Below are positions 15,501-25,800 of a stretch of DNA of 64,000 nt, piece after piece. Positions within the stretch are counted from its first letter, which is position 1. Each line of letters opens with the position of its first letter. The notes under the pieces were generated by a model. That model was not told the origin of the DNA, made no database searches, and saw nothing but the letters and a program-made list of their open reading frames with translations. This DNA is from Coriobacteriales bacterium OH1046 (GTDB taxonomy: Bacteria > Actinomycetota > Coriobacteriia > Coriobacteriales > Atopobiaceae), in contig RQYE01000002.1 in assembly GCA_004010535.1 (NCBI GenBank), positions 186,001 to 250,000 on the forward strand. The letters are read 5' to 3'. The position numbers and the translations under genes are program-made.

Positions 15501-16895
15501 ATGCGCGAGCTCGACAGGTATTGCGAGCTCAAGCGCCCGGAGTTCGTCGTTGTCTATGGCCGTCGCAGGGTGGGGAAAACCTATCTCATCCGAGAGTACT
15601 TCCACGGGGCATTCTCGTTCTATGCGACGGGGGTGGCTGGGAGGAACAAAGCCTCGCAGCTGGCTGCCTTTTGCGCAAGCCTGAAACGGTATGGCGGTAG
15701 AGGCGATGCCGGTACGTGGCTCGAGGCGTTCGAGGAATTGAGGGTCCTGCTCGAGGATCAGGATGTGGCGCGCGACGCCAAATGCGGGAAGAGGGTTGTG
15801 TTCATCGATGAGCTTCCTTGGCTGGATACGCAGCATTCGGGCTTTCTGACCGCGCTCGATTTTTTCTGGAATAGCTGGGGATCCGCCCAAGAGGAGCTTC
15901 TTCTCATCGTTTGCGGTTCGGCCACATCTTGGATTGTGGAAAACCTGTTCGCGAATCGGGGAGGGCTGCACAACCGCGTTACGGGTCGCATCTTCCTCGA
16001 GCCGTTCACGCTTGGGGAATGCGAGCAGTACTACCGGGCCAACGAGATCGAGCTCAGCAGGCGCGAGATGATCGAGTCGTATATGGTGTTCGGCGGCATC
16101 CCCTTCTACCTTGACTTGCTCGACAGGCGCTTGGGGCTTGCACAGAACATCGACAGGCTCTGCTTCTCCAAGAAGGGACAGCTCCGGGGGGAGTTCGAGG
16201 AGTTGTTTAGGTCGCTTTTCAGAAAGGCGGATAGGCATATCGCCATAGTCCGCGCTCTGCACACGAAGGGATCGGGTGCCACACGGGAGGAAATCATCGG
16301 CCTTTCGGGAATCGGGGACGGCGGGGCGCTCTCAACCAATATCGAAGAGCTCGAGCAATGCGGCTTCATCCGATCCTATCGCGATTTCACGAGGACATCG
16401 CGTGGCAAACTATATCAGCTCATAGACCCGTTCACGCTGTTCTGGCTCCGTTTTGTCGAGGGATCGGCAGACGAGCACTGGTGGAGCGCGAACTATGGCA
16501 GCGCACGGCTTCGCGCTTGGAGCGGGCGTGCGTTCGAGTTGGCCTGCCTACTGCATGTTCCGCAGATGCTGCGTGCGCTCGGGGTATGGGGCGTATCCGT
16601 TGATGCGTGCGCGTGGCGGAGCAAGAAGTCCAGTCTCGGCGCGCAGATCGATTTGGTTCTCGACCGTGCCGATGGCGTTGTCAACCTTTGCGAGATGAAA
16701 TTCTCGGATGGCCCGTTTGCGATCGATAAGGCTTGCGATGCATCGTTGCGCGCCAAGCGGTCGGTATTCGCAGAGGAGAGCAAGACGAGAAAAGCTCTCC
16801 ATATCACCATGGTGTGTCCGTACGGTATAGGAGAGACTGCGTATCGGTGGACGCCGCAGTCTGTTATCACGGGAGATGATCTGTTCGCCTTGTGA
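15501..16895 (+). CDS. AAA ATPase with C-terminal DUF234 nuclease-like domain, 5' end unusual
   Basis: 464 residues from the ATG at 15501. Walker A is VVYGRRRVGKT and Walker B is VVFIDELPWL, followed by CGSATSWI, all typical of the archaeal-type ATPase family. The C-terminal region carries GAQIDLVLDR...LCEMKFS, a PD-(D/E)XK-like arrangement described for DUF234. Family members usually begin with an FxGR...EL segment before the P-loop. Here that segment is missing and the upstream reading frame is repeat-derived, so the N-terminus may have been lost or rewritten. No convincing ribosome-binding site precedes 15501. The frame stays open to 15405 through REP sequence. Function is unknown; such proteins occur sporadically and are often part of mobile gene pools. 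Confidence 0.8.
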   Translation: MRELDRYCELKRPEFVVVYGRRRVGKTYLIREYFHGAFSFYATGVAGRNKASQLAAFCASLKRYGGRGDAGTWLEAFEELRVLLEDQDVARDAKCGKRVVFIDELPWLDTQHSGFLTALDFFWNSWGSAQEELLLIVCGSATSWIVENLFANRGGLHNRVTGRIFLEPFTLGECEQYYRANEIELSRREMIESYMVFGGIPFYLDLLDRRLGLAQNIDRLCFSKKGQLRGEFEELFRSLFRKADRHIAIVRALHTKGSGATREEIIGLSGIGDGGALSTNIEELEQCGFIRSYRDFTRTSRGKLYQLIDPFTLFWLRFVEGSADEHWWSANYGSARLRAWSGRAFELACLLHVPQMLRALGVWGVSVDACAWRSKKSSLGAQIDLVLDRADGVVNLCEMKFSDGPFAIDKACDASLRAKRSVFAEESKTRKALHITMVCPYGIGETAYRWTPQSVITGDDLFAL

Positions 16896-16930
16896 CGTCC
16901 GCGGAGAGGGGTCCTCGGGCTGCGGAAAAG

Positions 16931-17003
16931 CGTGACAAACAACCTGTCCCCTTGTCACGCATGTCCCCTTGCCCCGTGACAAACGACCTGTCCCCTTGTC
17001 ACG
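16931..17003. repeat. Two REP copies right of the ATPase gene
   Basis: Copies at 16931-16959 (AAC variant) and 16975-17003 of the 29-bp REP with CGTGACAA and TTGTCACG ends, in the same orientation as the pair at 15341 and 15397. Confidence 0.9.
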
Positions 17004-17064
17004 GTTCGCGTGGACGATGCCTCTGCCCCCCGTCCACGTTGGACGATCCACCCTCCCCGGCTGC

Positions 17065-17087
17065 ACGGTTCGCGAGCGGAGCCAGCG
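17065..17087. repeat. Right flank repeat of the ATPase gene
   Basis: Direct copy of 15476-15498 with a single difference, T to A. With the REP pairs it makes the ATPase gene a segment bounded by matching repeat blocks. Confidence 0.75.
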
Positions 17088-17101
17088 AGCTTGCAGTCTG
17101 C

Positions 17102-17132
17102 TATGCTATGCATATCTGCTTTACCGTAAAGC
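17102..17132 (+). promoter_or_regulatory. Promoter and operator of the toxin-antitoxin operon
   Basis: GCTTTA and TAAAGC (17118-17132) form a dyad around CCG, directly upstream of the ribosome-binding site AGGAGAGGG. TATGCT at 17102-17107 may be the -10. A dyad over the transcription start fits autorepression by a ribbon-helix-helix antitoxin. Confidence 0.5.
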
Positions 17133-17145
17133 AAAGGAGAGGGAT

Positions 17146-17517
17146 ATGGGCGCATCGGCTACAGCTCAGATCAACGTGAGGATCGACCGCGAGCTCAAGG
17201 AAGCGGGCGACCGCGAGCTCGAGCGCTTGGGTATAACGCCCTCGCAGGCAGTGCGCGCGCTTTGGGAGAAGTTCTCCGAGGGCGGACAGGGTTCGGAAGA
17301 TGCTCGTCGCGCACTTATCGGCATGGGTGGGGCGGCCGGAGCAGGAACGGCGCAGAAGGCCAAGCTCGCCGCGCTCGATCGGTTCGGAGCATCGCAAAGG
17401 AGCTTCACCCAGATGCTCGAAGATGCGGGAATCGACCCTTATACCTTCGAAGCCATGGAAGATGAGGAAGTGCTCGAAGCACGCTACGAGCACCTTCTCG
17501 AGAAGTACGGGAAGTAG
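17146..17517 (+). CDS. RelB/DinJ-family antitoxin
   Basis: 123 residues. The N-terminal ribbon-helix-helix (residues 5-45) reads AQINVRIDRELKEAGDRELE then GITPSQAVRALWE, the standard DinJ/RelB pattern. The C-terminal half is rich in Gly, Ala and Glu and would wrap the toxin. The start at 17146 is set by AGGAGAGGG; the frame stays open further upstream only through REP sequence. The PIN-domain gene follows after two bases, so translation is coupled. DinJ-type antitoxins usually pair with a RelE/YafQ toxin, so this pairing is unusual. Confidence 0.88.
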   Translation: MGASATAQINVRIDRELKEAGDRELERLGITPSQAVRALWEKFSEGGQGSEDARRALIGMGGAAGAGTAQKAKLAALDRFGASQRSFTQMLEDAGIDPYTFEAMEDEEVLEARYEHLLEKYGK

Positions 17518-17519
17518 CC

Positions 17520-18017
17520 ATGGACGATGCCCGTAAGATGAGGGTCCTTCTCGATACCAACGTCTGGCTCGACTATCTCTTGCTGGGGCGTTCCGGCAGG
17601 GATATCGCGGAAGAGCTGATCAGGCGCTGTTCCTGCGGGGATGTCCTACTGCTCTATGCTCTTCACGCGATTCAGGATGTGTTTTTCCAGGCCGGGGTCA
17701 CCTACAAGCGGATGCTGTGCGCGGATGGCGTCGAGATCGACGATGCGTGGGGCCGCGCCATCAGCGACCAGGCGTGGGAGTGTGCGCGCACGATGAACGA
17801 AGTCGCGACGCTTGCGGGGATGGATCAGGGCGACCTCTGGCTCGCGTTCAAATATCGGGAACTGCATCCGGATTTGGAAGACGATCTTGTCATCGCCGTC
17901 GCGCAACGCGCGGAGGCGGATTACCTCGTGACGTCGGATTGCAAGCTCATAGCACGGTCTCCCGTTGCCGCGCTCACGCCAAGGGACATGCTCACCGTGC
18001 TGAAGGCGCTGGGATGA
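17520..18017 (+). CDS. PIN-domain ribonuclease toxin
   Basis: 165 residues. The PIN fold is marked by LLDTNVWLDYLL near the N-terminus (Asp12), an acidic pair in LEDDLVIAVAQR, and DYLVTSDCKLI near the C-terminus, together supplying the Mg-binding carboxylates. In PIN toxins these cut tRNA or mRNA. The start at 17520 is two bases after the antitoxin stop; an internal ATG at 17538 is possible. The partner is a ribbon-helix-helix antitoxin of RelB type rather than VapB or an AbrB-type protein. Confidence 0.88.
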   Translation: MDDARKMRVLLDTNVWLDYLLLGRSGRDIAEELIRRCSCGDVLLLYALHAIQDVFFQAGVTYKRMLCADGVEIDDAWGRAISDQAWECARTMNEVATLAGMDQGDLWLAFKYRELHPDLEDDLVIAVAQRAEADYLVTSDCKLIARSPVAALTPRDMLTVLKALG

Positions 18018-18257
18018 TCCGAAGAACCGCAGCGCTCAACGTCTGGTATCCAAGGCATGTCGCTCGCGCGGATATACCGAGGGGGGCTTCCCAGCTCGAA
18101 ATTCATCGACGTGGCGCTCGGTCAAGGGGCGCGCTTGCTCATAAGGCGATCCTCGGACAGGGGTATACGCGGTCTGATGGGGCGGCAATCCGAGCGGCGT
18201 TGGATTCGGATGGGTCATAATCTGATCCAGGCAGGAAAGGCGAAGCGGGGGCGCGGC

Positions 18258-19502
18258 ATGCACACGTCCGGGGAAACCGACATGCAGGGCAAGGCGAAGC
18301 GGGGGCGTGGCTGGGCGATCGCGCTGTCCGTGCTTGCGGCAGCAGCGGTCCTCGGCTTCGGCGGTTACCATCTCTGGCTCCATCGCGATGTCCGCGTCTA
18401 CGTCAACGGGGTGCCGGTCGATATCAGGTACCGCTCGTCGTTCGGGGAGATATGCGATGAGGCGGGCGTGGTGCCCGAAGCGGGCGACCTCTATTCCATA
18501 GCGGGCAACCTCATCGCGACGGGAGGCGGCGGGCCCTTCACAGTCTCCCTCGACGGTGTCGAGCTCTCGGAAGCGCAGCTCGATGCGGTGGAAGTCGAGG
18601 GCGGTGAGTCCTTCACGGTGCGCGATGGGGATGATGCGGTTGAGGATTCCGAGGTGGTCGAGCGCATCACGGCCCCTCGGCTCGTCCCCGCCGAGAGGCT
18701 CGCGGCGGTGACGTATGTGAGCCAGTGGGGGGCGAACGGCATCGACCGCGTGCGCGTGGGGGCGGTTTCGGGGGAGGAGATCCTCGAGGAGGTCGTGCAG
18801 GAGCCTCGGGACTGCGTGCTCGCCTCGGTGAACCCGGTTCCGTCGGATGGGCGGAGGCTCGTGTGCCTGACCTTCGACGACGGTCCCAGCCCGTATACCG
18901 CCCAGGTGCTCCAGATTCTCGAGGAGAAGGGCGCTTGTGCGACCTTCTTCGTGCTCGGTTCGAACGTCGGCCCCTGGTCCGATGCCATCCAGGGGCTCGA
19001 GGCTGCGGGCTGCGAGGTCATGAGCCATACGATGAACCACCGGAACCACTATGCGACCACCTCGGATGAGACCTATCGGGAAACGGCGGATGCGTTCGCT
19101 GCCCTGCGCGACTGCGCGGGGGTCTACACCTCGGTGATCCGCCCGCCCTACGGTAACTGGAACGAGCACTGCTGGATCAGCTCGCGCGGGACCATGAGCG
19201 CGTCGGTGATCTGGAACGTCGATAGCCGCGACTGGGAGCTGCCCGGTGCGGACGCCATCGTCGAGAACTGCACCTCGGGCATCGAGAACGGCGACATCAT
19301 CTTGCTGCACGATGGCGGGGGAGACCGCTCGCAGGATATCGAGGCGCTGCCGCGCATCATCGACATCCTGCGCGAGCAGGGATTCGAGCTCGTCACGCTT
19401 TCCGAGCTGATGGATGCGGATGACCGCATTCCCGACGAGGCGGCCCGGCAATACGCTCCCATGCCCGAAGACTGCGCATGGCCCGCACAGATCGCGGAGT
19501 AG
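18258..19502 (+). CDS. Membrane-anchored polysaccharide deacetylase (NodB domain)
   Basis: About 414 residues. One membrane helix (WAIALSVLAAAAVLGFGGY) near the N-terminus anchors an extracytoplasmic protein. A small domain follows (VRVYVNGVPVDIRYRSSFGE...), resembling the beta-grasp YabE-type (DUF348) modules found in cell-wall enzymes. The NodB deacetylase core spans about residues 195-395. Its motifs are TFDDGPSPYT (catalytic and metal Asp), SHTMNHRNH (metal His), RPPYGNWN, DSRDW and LLHDGGGDR. It probably deacetylates N-acetyl sugars in peptidoglycan or surface glycan. The start is uncertain: 18258 and 18282 both lie ahead of the helix, and 18282 has GGGGAAA upstream. A short direct repeat (GGCGAAGCGGGGGCG at 18239 and 18292) spans this start region. 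Confidence 0.88.
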   Translation: MHTSGETDMQGKAKRGRGWAIALSVLAAAAVLGFGGYHLWLHRDVRVYVNGVPVDIRYRSSFGEICDEAGVVPEAGDLYSIAGNLIATGGGGPFTVSLDGVELSEAQLDAVEVEGGESFTVRDGDDAVEDSEVVERITAPRLVPAERLAAVTYVSQWGANGIDRVRVGAVSGEEILEEVVQEPRDCVLASVNPVPSDGRRLVCLTFDDGPSPYTAQVLQILEEKGACATFFVLGSNVGPWSDAIQGLEAAGCEVMSHTMNHRNHYATTSDETYRETADAFAALRDCAGVYTSVIRPPYGNWNEHCWISSRGTMSASVIWNVDSRDWELPGADAIVENCTSGIENGDIILLHDGGGDRSQDIEALPRIIDILREQGFELVTLSELMDADDRIPDEAARQYAPMPEDCAWPAQIAE

Positions 19503-19807
19503 GGTTCCGGAACCCGGCGCAAGCCCTCCCAAGGAGGCGAGATTAACCCTCACGTTCAGGGTGAGGCAATGCGGATAGCCGGCTGCGGCAGGGGCGGATG
19601 CCGGGTTTGGGGAGCCTGTTTTATCGAAGAATCCCCTTTCGGCATTTTTTCGGGCATTTTTCGGATTCCTTTCTGCGGGGATGAAAGGTAGAATTGGCAC
19701 ATCTGTAGGGATTGAGAGAAGGCTTCAACATCTTTTTCTGTACCGAAGGTCTGTTCACATGCGTATTCCGGAGCAGTGCGTGCTGTAGCGGGGAAACGGA
19801 GCATCCT
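19503..19807 (+). other. Intergenic region upstream of the adhesin
   Basis: No gene is seen in these 305 bases. CCTCAC/GTGAGG near 19545 forms a weak hairpin. A T-rich stretch follows, with a possible -10 TAGAAT at 19689-19694. The adhesin start codon is preceded by GGAG at 19798-19801. Confidence 0.5.
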
Positions 19808-22800
19808 ATGGGATCGAAGAGTAGGAATAGGGTATTCGCGCTGGTCGCGACGGTGATGGTGGCGATAACCACCGCGCTTGTCGGGTTCGGCGGGCTGGGA
19901 ATCGCCGAAGGGGAACCAACCGCGACCCCTCCCGGAACGGCCAAGACGCTGACGGACAACGGCGACGGAACCTACACGCTCTCCCTCAGCGTGACGGGCA
20001 GGGCGGAGAGCTCTTCAACGTCCAGCAAGGCGGACGTCATCGTGGTGCTCGACCGATCGGGTAGCATGCGTTACGACCAAGCGGGGCACAGTCCGGACAG
20101 TTGGCAATATTCGGGTCCGAGCAGGCTCTCTGTCGCCACAAGCGCTGTGAACAGCCTTGCCGGGCAGCTGCTTGCCAACAACACTGCGGATAATCCCGAC
20201 AGGGTGCAGCTCTCCCTCGTCACCTTCTCGAGCACGGCTTCGACGGATATCACAGGGACGACAAGCTTGAGCCAATTCCAGAACAGGGTGAACAGCATCA
20301 CCGCCAACGGGGGTACGAACTGGGAGGATGCCCTTCAAGATGCCCATGCGATCGACACGCGCGAGGGCGCTAACGTCTATGTGATCTTCGTCTCCGACGG
20401 CAACCCGACCTTCAGGAACACCCAGGGCGGGGGTTCCGGCTATGAGAATGCACAGCACGGCTCATATCCGAATTACTATTACGGCTCCGGCAACTCCGAC
20501 AACAACGGGAAGAACTTTCAGTATGCGCTGGTGCAGGCACAGGCTATCGTCAACGCTGGAAAGATCTTCTACTCCATTGGAGCGTTCGGCGATGCCACCA
20601 ATATGCAGAACCTTGCCACGCAGAGCGGCGCTCCCGCATCCAACTACTATGACGCGACGGATCAGTCGGCGCTCAACGCGGCCTTCGACAACATCATCGC
20701 CGAGATCACCAATGCCTTCGGCTACAAGGACGTGAAAATCGAGGACGGCATAACAAGCCTGACCTCGGCTCTTGTGAGAACCGATCCGAGCAGCTTCACC
20801 TACACCAGAAGCGGCGGCAGCTACGGTACCGGAACCGCGTGGAACGATGCGCCGGGGGCGTCTTATGCCGACGGCAAGGTCACCTGGGATCTCGGCACTA
20901 TGCAGCTGGAGAACGGGGTCACCTATACGGTCAGCTTCAAGGTATGGCCGTCGCAGGAGGCCTATGACCTCGTAGCCGACCTCAACAACGGGTTTGTGAG
21001 CTACGACGATTTAACGCCGGATCAGAAAGCGCAAATCGTGGCCGTTGCAGGCGGATACGGTCTGAAGACCAACACGGATGTGACCTTCTCGTATACCCAG
21101 ATCGAGACCATAACCACCAATCAGAGGCCCGAGGGCTTCGTCGAGGGACAGCCTGCCGCCGACGGCTTCACCTACACCTACGATGCGGCTACGGGAATCT
21201 ACACGGGCACCAAGGAAACACCGGGAAGCTCATCGACCGACAGCCCCGATCCGATGCCCCTGACCAACAGCAAGATGACGGTCACCAAGGCCTGGAACGA
21301 CTCGCTCGACCCGAACCAGCGCCCGGACAGCGTCACCCTGCGCATCAACAGGGACGATGACACCTATACAGACGTTGTGTTGAATGAAGCGAACAACTGG
21401 ACGCAGCAGATCGATGTGGCGCCGGGGCTGATTGCGGACGGGCAGACGCTGGAAACAGGCCATGATTACACGATCGAGGAAATCGACGGGGACTATCACT
21501 TCGAGCTCGATGCCGATCCGTTCCATCCGATGATCGTCGATGGCGTGCTGAAGAAGTCGGCGAATGCCTCTGGATCTGCGCAGGCTACTGCGACGGCGAC
21601 CAATGACTTGAAGGGTCGCCTCAACATAAGCAAGACCGTTACGCACAGCGCCGATACGACGCCGAATCCCAATCAGCTCTTCACCTACACGATCAAGGTT
21701 ACCGACAAAAAAGGCGATGACGTATGGTTTTCCATCGGTAACAGCAGCGGACCGATCGATGTATCGGGCGAGAACCGCGTAACGGGCGCTACGGTTGGCA
21801 CCGATCCTAAGTATTACTCTGCTGCATCCGGAGCCGTTATCACGGTTAAGATCAAAGGCGGGGAAAATATCCTCTTCCTCAACCTGCCCCATGGATCCAC
21901 CTACGAGGTCGAAGAAATCAACGTCCCATCCGCATATACCTGCACGGTCGCAAACGACGACAGTGAAGCCACGACCTCGGGCAACAAGACAAGCGGCAGC
22001 ATCGCTGCAAACACGCAATATAACGTGGCGTACACGAACGCCTATGCGGTAAGTCCGACTACGGCGACGATCCCGGTGACCAAGGTCCTGTCGATCCCAG
22101 CGGGTCAGACCGGACCCGAAGACATCACCGGCAAGTATACATTCACGTTGACGGCTGCAGCGGGCACGCCGATGCCGGCATCCGGCGGCGAGACCGTCAC
22201 CAACCCTGCGGCCACAGGTGGCACGGCCAGTTTCGGCAGCATCACCTATACGACTCCGGGTACCTACACCTACACGGTGACTGAGACCGGTAGCGTAGAC
22301 GGCGTCAACAACGATCCGAACGGAAACAAGACGATTACCGTTGTCGTGACGGACAACGGCGACGGCACGCTCAGCGCAACGGTGAATGGAGCCACTCCCA
22401 CGCCGACGAATCCGGCCGACACTACCTTCACCAACAGCTATGCGACGACTGAGGTGAGCGTGCAGATTCCGGTGACGAAGACGCTTGTCGTTCCATCCGG
22501 TCTGACCGGTCCCGGAGACATCACCGGCAAGTACACGTTTACGCTTGCTGCGCAGGATGGTGCTCCTATGCCGGCATCCGGCGGCGAGACCGTCACCAAC
22601 CCTGCGGCCACAGGCGGCACGGCCAGCTTTGGCAGCATCACCTATGACACGCCGGGCGAGTACACCTATACCATCACCGAGAGCGGCACCGTTGCCGGCG
22701 TGATCAATGACGGGATCTCCACCAAGACCGTTACCGTTACGGTCAGCGATGACGGCCATGGGCATCTGAGCGCCACGAGCAAGGGAGCGGACTCAACCGC

Positions 22801-25800
22801 CACGGAACCGAAGTCGAGCACGACTTTCACCAACACATACGGCGCAACGCCTGCTACGGCGAACATTCCTGTGAAGAAGGTTCTGAATGCAGCAAGCGGG
22901 CTCACGCCTCCCGACATCACGGGTGCGTACACGTTTACGCTGGCAGGAGTGACTGCAAATGCGCCGATGCCTGCGCAGACCACGCTGACCAACCCTGATG
23001 CCAACGGCGGTACGGTGACCTTCGGCGAGATAAGCTTTGACAGGATCGGCACCTATACCTACACCGTCAGCGAGAGCGGCACGGTCGATGGCGTCACGAA
23101 CGACAGCAGCGGAGCTAAGACAGTAGTTATAACGGTCACCGATAACGGCGCAGGTGCTCTGTCCGCGCAGGTCAGCGTGTCCGCCAACAATCCGGTGACC
23201 TTCACGAACACCTATACGGTCACGCCGACGACGGCCAGCGTGCCGGTGACCAAGGCGCTGTCCGTGCCCGCAGGGCTCACCGGGCCGGCTTCGATCAGGG
23301 AAGCCTACACCTTCACGCTGACGCCGCAGGACGGCGCGCCGGCAGCAGCCACTTCATCGGTCAAGAACCCCGCTGATAATGGCGGCACGGCCAGCTTCGG
23401 CGAAATCACCTTCACGGCGCCGGGGACCTACACGTATACGATCACGGAGGCCGGCGCTGTTGCCGGCGTCACCAACGACGCCGCCGCAGCTTCCGGCAAG
23501 ACCGTGACGATCGAGGTCAAGGACAACTCCGACGGCACGCTGACGGCGACGGTCAAGGGCGCCGACACAACGGCTGACAACCCGACAGCGAACACCACCT
23601 TCACCAACGTCTACGACGCCAGCTCGACGACGGCGACAATCCCGGTGACGAAGCTCTTGTCGTATGCATCGGGACTCACGCCGCCGGACATCGCAGAGCA
23701 GTACGAATTCACGCTCGCAGGCACCGGGAGCGCGCCGATGCCGGCTTCTGGCGGGGAGAAGGTCAAGAATCCTGACCCGGCAGGCGGCACGGCCAGCTTC
23801 GGCGAAATCACCTTCACGGCGCCGGGGACCTACACCTACACCGTGACCGAGTCCGGCAACGTGGCGGGCATCACCAACGACGACGCCGCAGCTTCCGGCA
23901 AGACCGTGACGGTCACCGTCACCGATAACGGCGACGGTACGCTGAGCGCGACCGTCGCAGGCGCCGACGGGCAGGGAGCGGACACGACGTTCACGAACAC
24001 CTACCGCGTCGAGCCCACGACGGCAAGCATTCCGGTAACCAAGAGGCTTTCCGTCCCCACCGGCTTGACCGGCCCCGACATCGCCGAGGCCTATACCTTC
24101 ACGCTGGCAGACTGGGACGAGGACGAGACGAGCTCTCCCCTTCCGGCGACGACCGAGCTCAAGAACCCCGACGCCGACGGCGGCACGGTGGCCTTCGGCG
24201 AGATCACCTATGCCGCACCGGGAACCTACACCTATACGGTAACCGAGTCCGGTACCGTTGCAGGCGTCACCAACGATGCAGCGGCGACCAAGACCGTGAC
24301 CGTCACCGTCACCGATAACGGCAACGGAACCCTGACGGCCACCGTCGCAGGTGCCGATGGACAGGGAGCGGGCACAACGTTCACGAACGCCTATGCCGTA
24401 AGCCCGACGACCGCGAGCTTCCCGGTCAAGAAGGTCCTGTCCGTGCCCGGAGGGCTCACCGGGCCCGACATCACGGGCAAGTACACCTTCACGCTGACGG
24501 CTGCAGAAGGCACGCCGATGCCCGCCGACGCCGAGCTCGCCAACCCCGACGCAGACGGCGGCACCGTGACCTTCGGGCCCATCACCTACAGCATGCCCGG
24601 TACCTACGCCTACACCGTGACCGAGTCCGGTACCGTTGCCGGCGTCACCAACGACGCGACGGCCGCCAAGACCGTCACGGTCGAAGTCGTGGACAACAAG
24701 GACGGCACGCTGAGCGCCACGGCGAGCTCCACGGACGCGAGCCCGCTCGCCTTCACCAACAGCTATGGCGCGTCCGGTTCCGTCACGCTGGAGGCCGCCA
24801 AGGTCGCCGTGGGCTTCGACCTCGCCGACGGGCAGTTCTCCTTCGAGCTGAGGGGCGCCGACGAGAGCGTGCTGCAGACCAAGCAGAACGACGGCGATGG
24901 CAAAATCGTGTTCGACGCCATCTCCTACAGCGCGGCCGGTACCTACAGCTACACGATCAACGAGGTCGTGGTTGAGGGCAACGGCATCGCCGAGGACACT
25001 CATGTGGCGAAGGTGACGGTCACCGTAGTCGACAACGGCGACGGCACCCTGACCGCGACGCCTGCCTATGAGGATGCGACCTTCACCAATAAGCACGGCG
25101 ACACCGAGAAGGACGTCGTGTCCGCCGCAGACACCGCAACCAGCGTCGACGGCGAGTTGGTCGCGGCCGGCGACACCCTGACCTACACCATCACCTACGC
25201 CAACAACACCAGCGGCGCGGCGACGGTCACCGTCACCGACACCATCCCGGCCAACACCACCTACGTTGCCGGCTCCGCCTCCGACGGCGGCGTCGAGAGC
25301 GGCGGCATCATCACCTGGACCATCCCGGACGTTGCCGCTGGCGCGACCGGCACCGTCACCTTCCAAGTGACCGTGAATGACGACGCCAACGGCGCCACTA
25401 TCGAGAACACCGCCACGGTCTCGGACGGCGAGAACCAGTCCAGCTCCAATGCCGTCACCACGAGCGTCCCGGTGAAGGACGTCCTGGACGACAGCGGCTC
25501 GGGTATCGACGGCGGCAGCGTGCAGGTGGGCGACACGCTCACCTACGAGGTCACCTTCACATTGACCGAGGACTGCACCTCCGTCGTCGTGACCGATGGC
25601 GTGCCCGCCAACACCACGCTGGTCGACGGCTCCGTCAGCGACGGCGGCACCGTGGCCGACGGCACCATCACCTGGGATCTGGGCGCCCTTGCGGCTGGAA
25701 CCTACACCGTGAGCTTCAAGGTGACGGTCGATGAGTTCGCTGCGGGTGCCGACGCCATCACCAACACGGCCTCCATCAGCGTGAACAACCACTCCGAGGT

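Noticed and set aside
16969-17145. Longer start for the RelB/DinJ antitoxin
   Set aside because: The upstream codons are REP sequence, and a strong ribosome-binding site sits directly before 17146.
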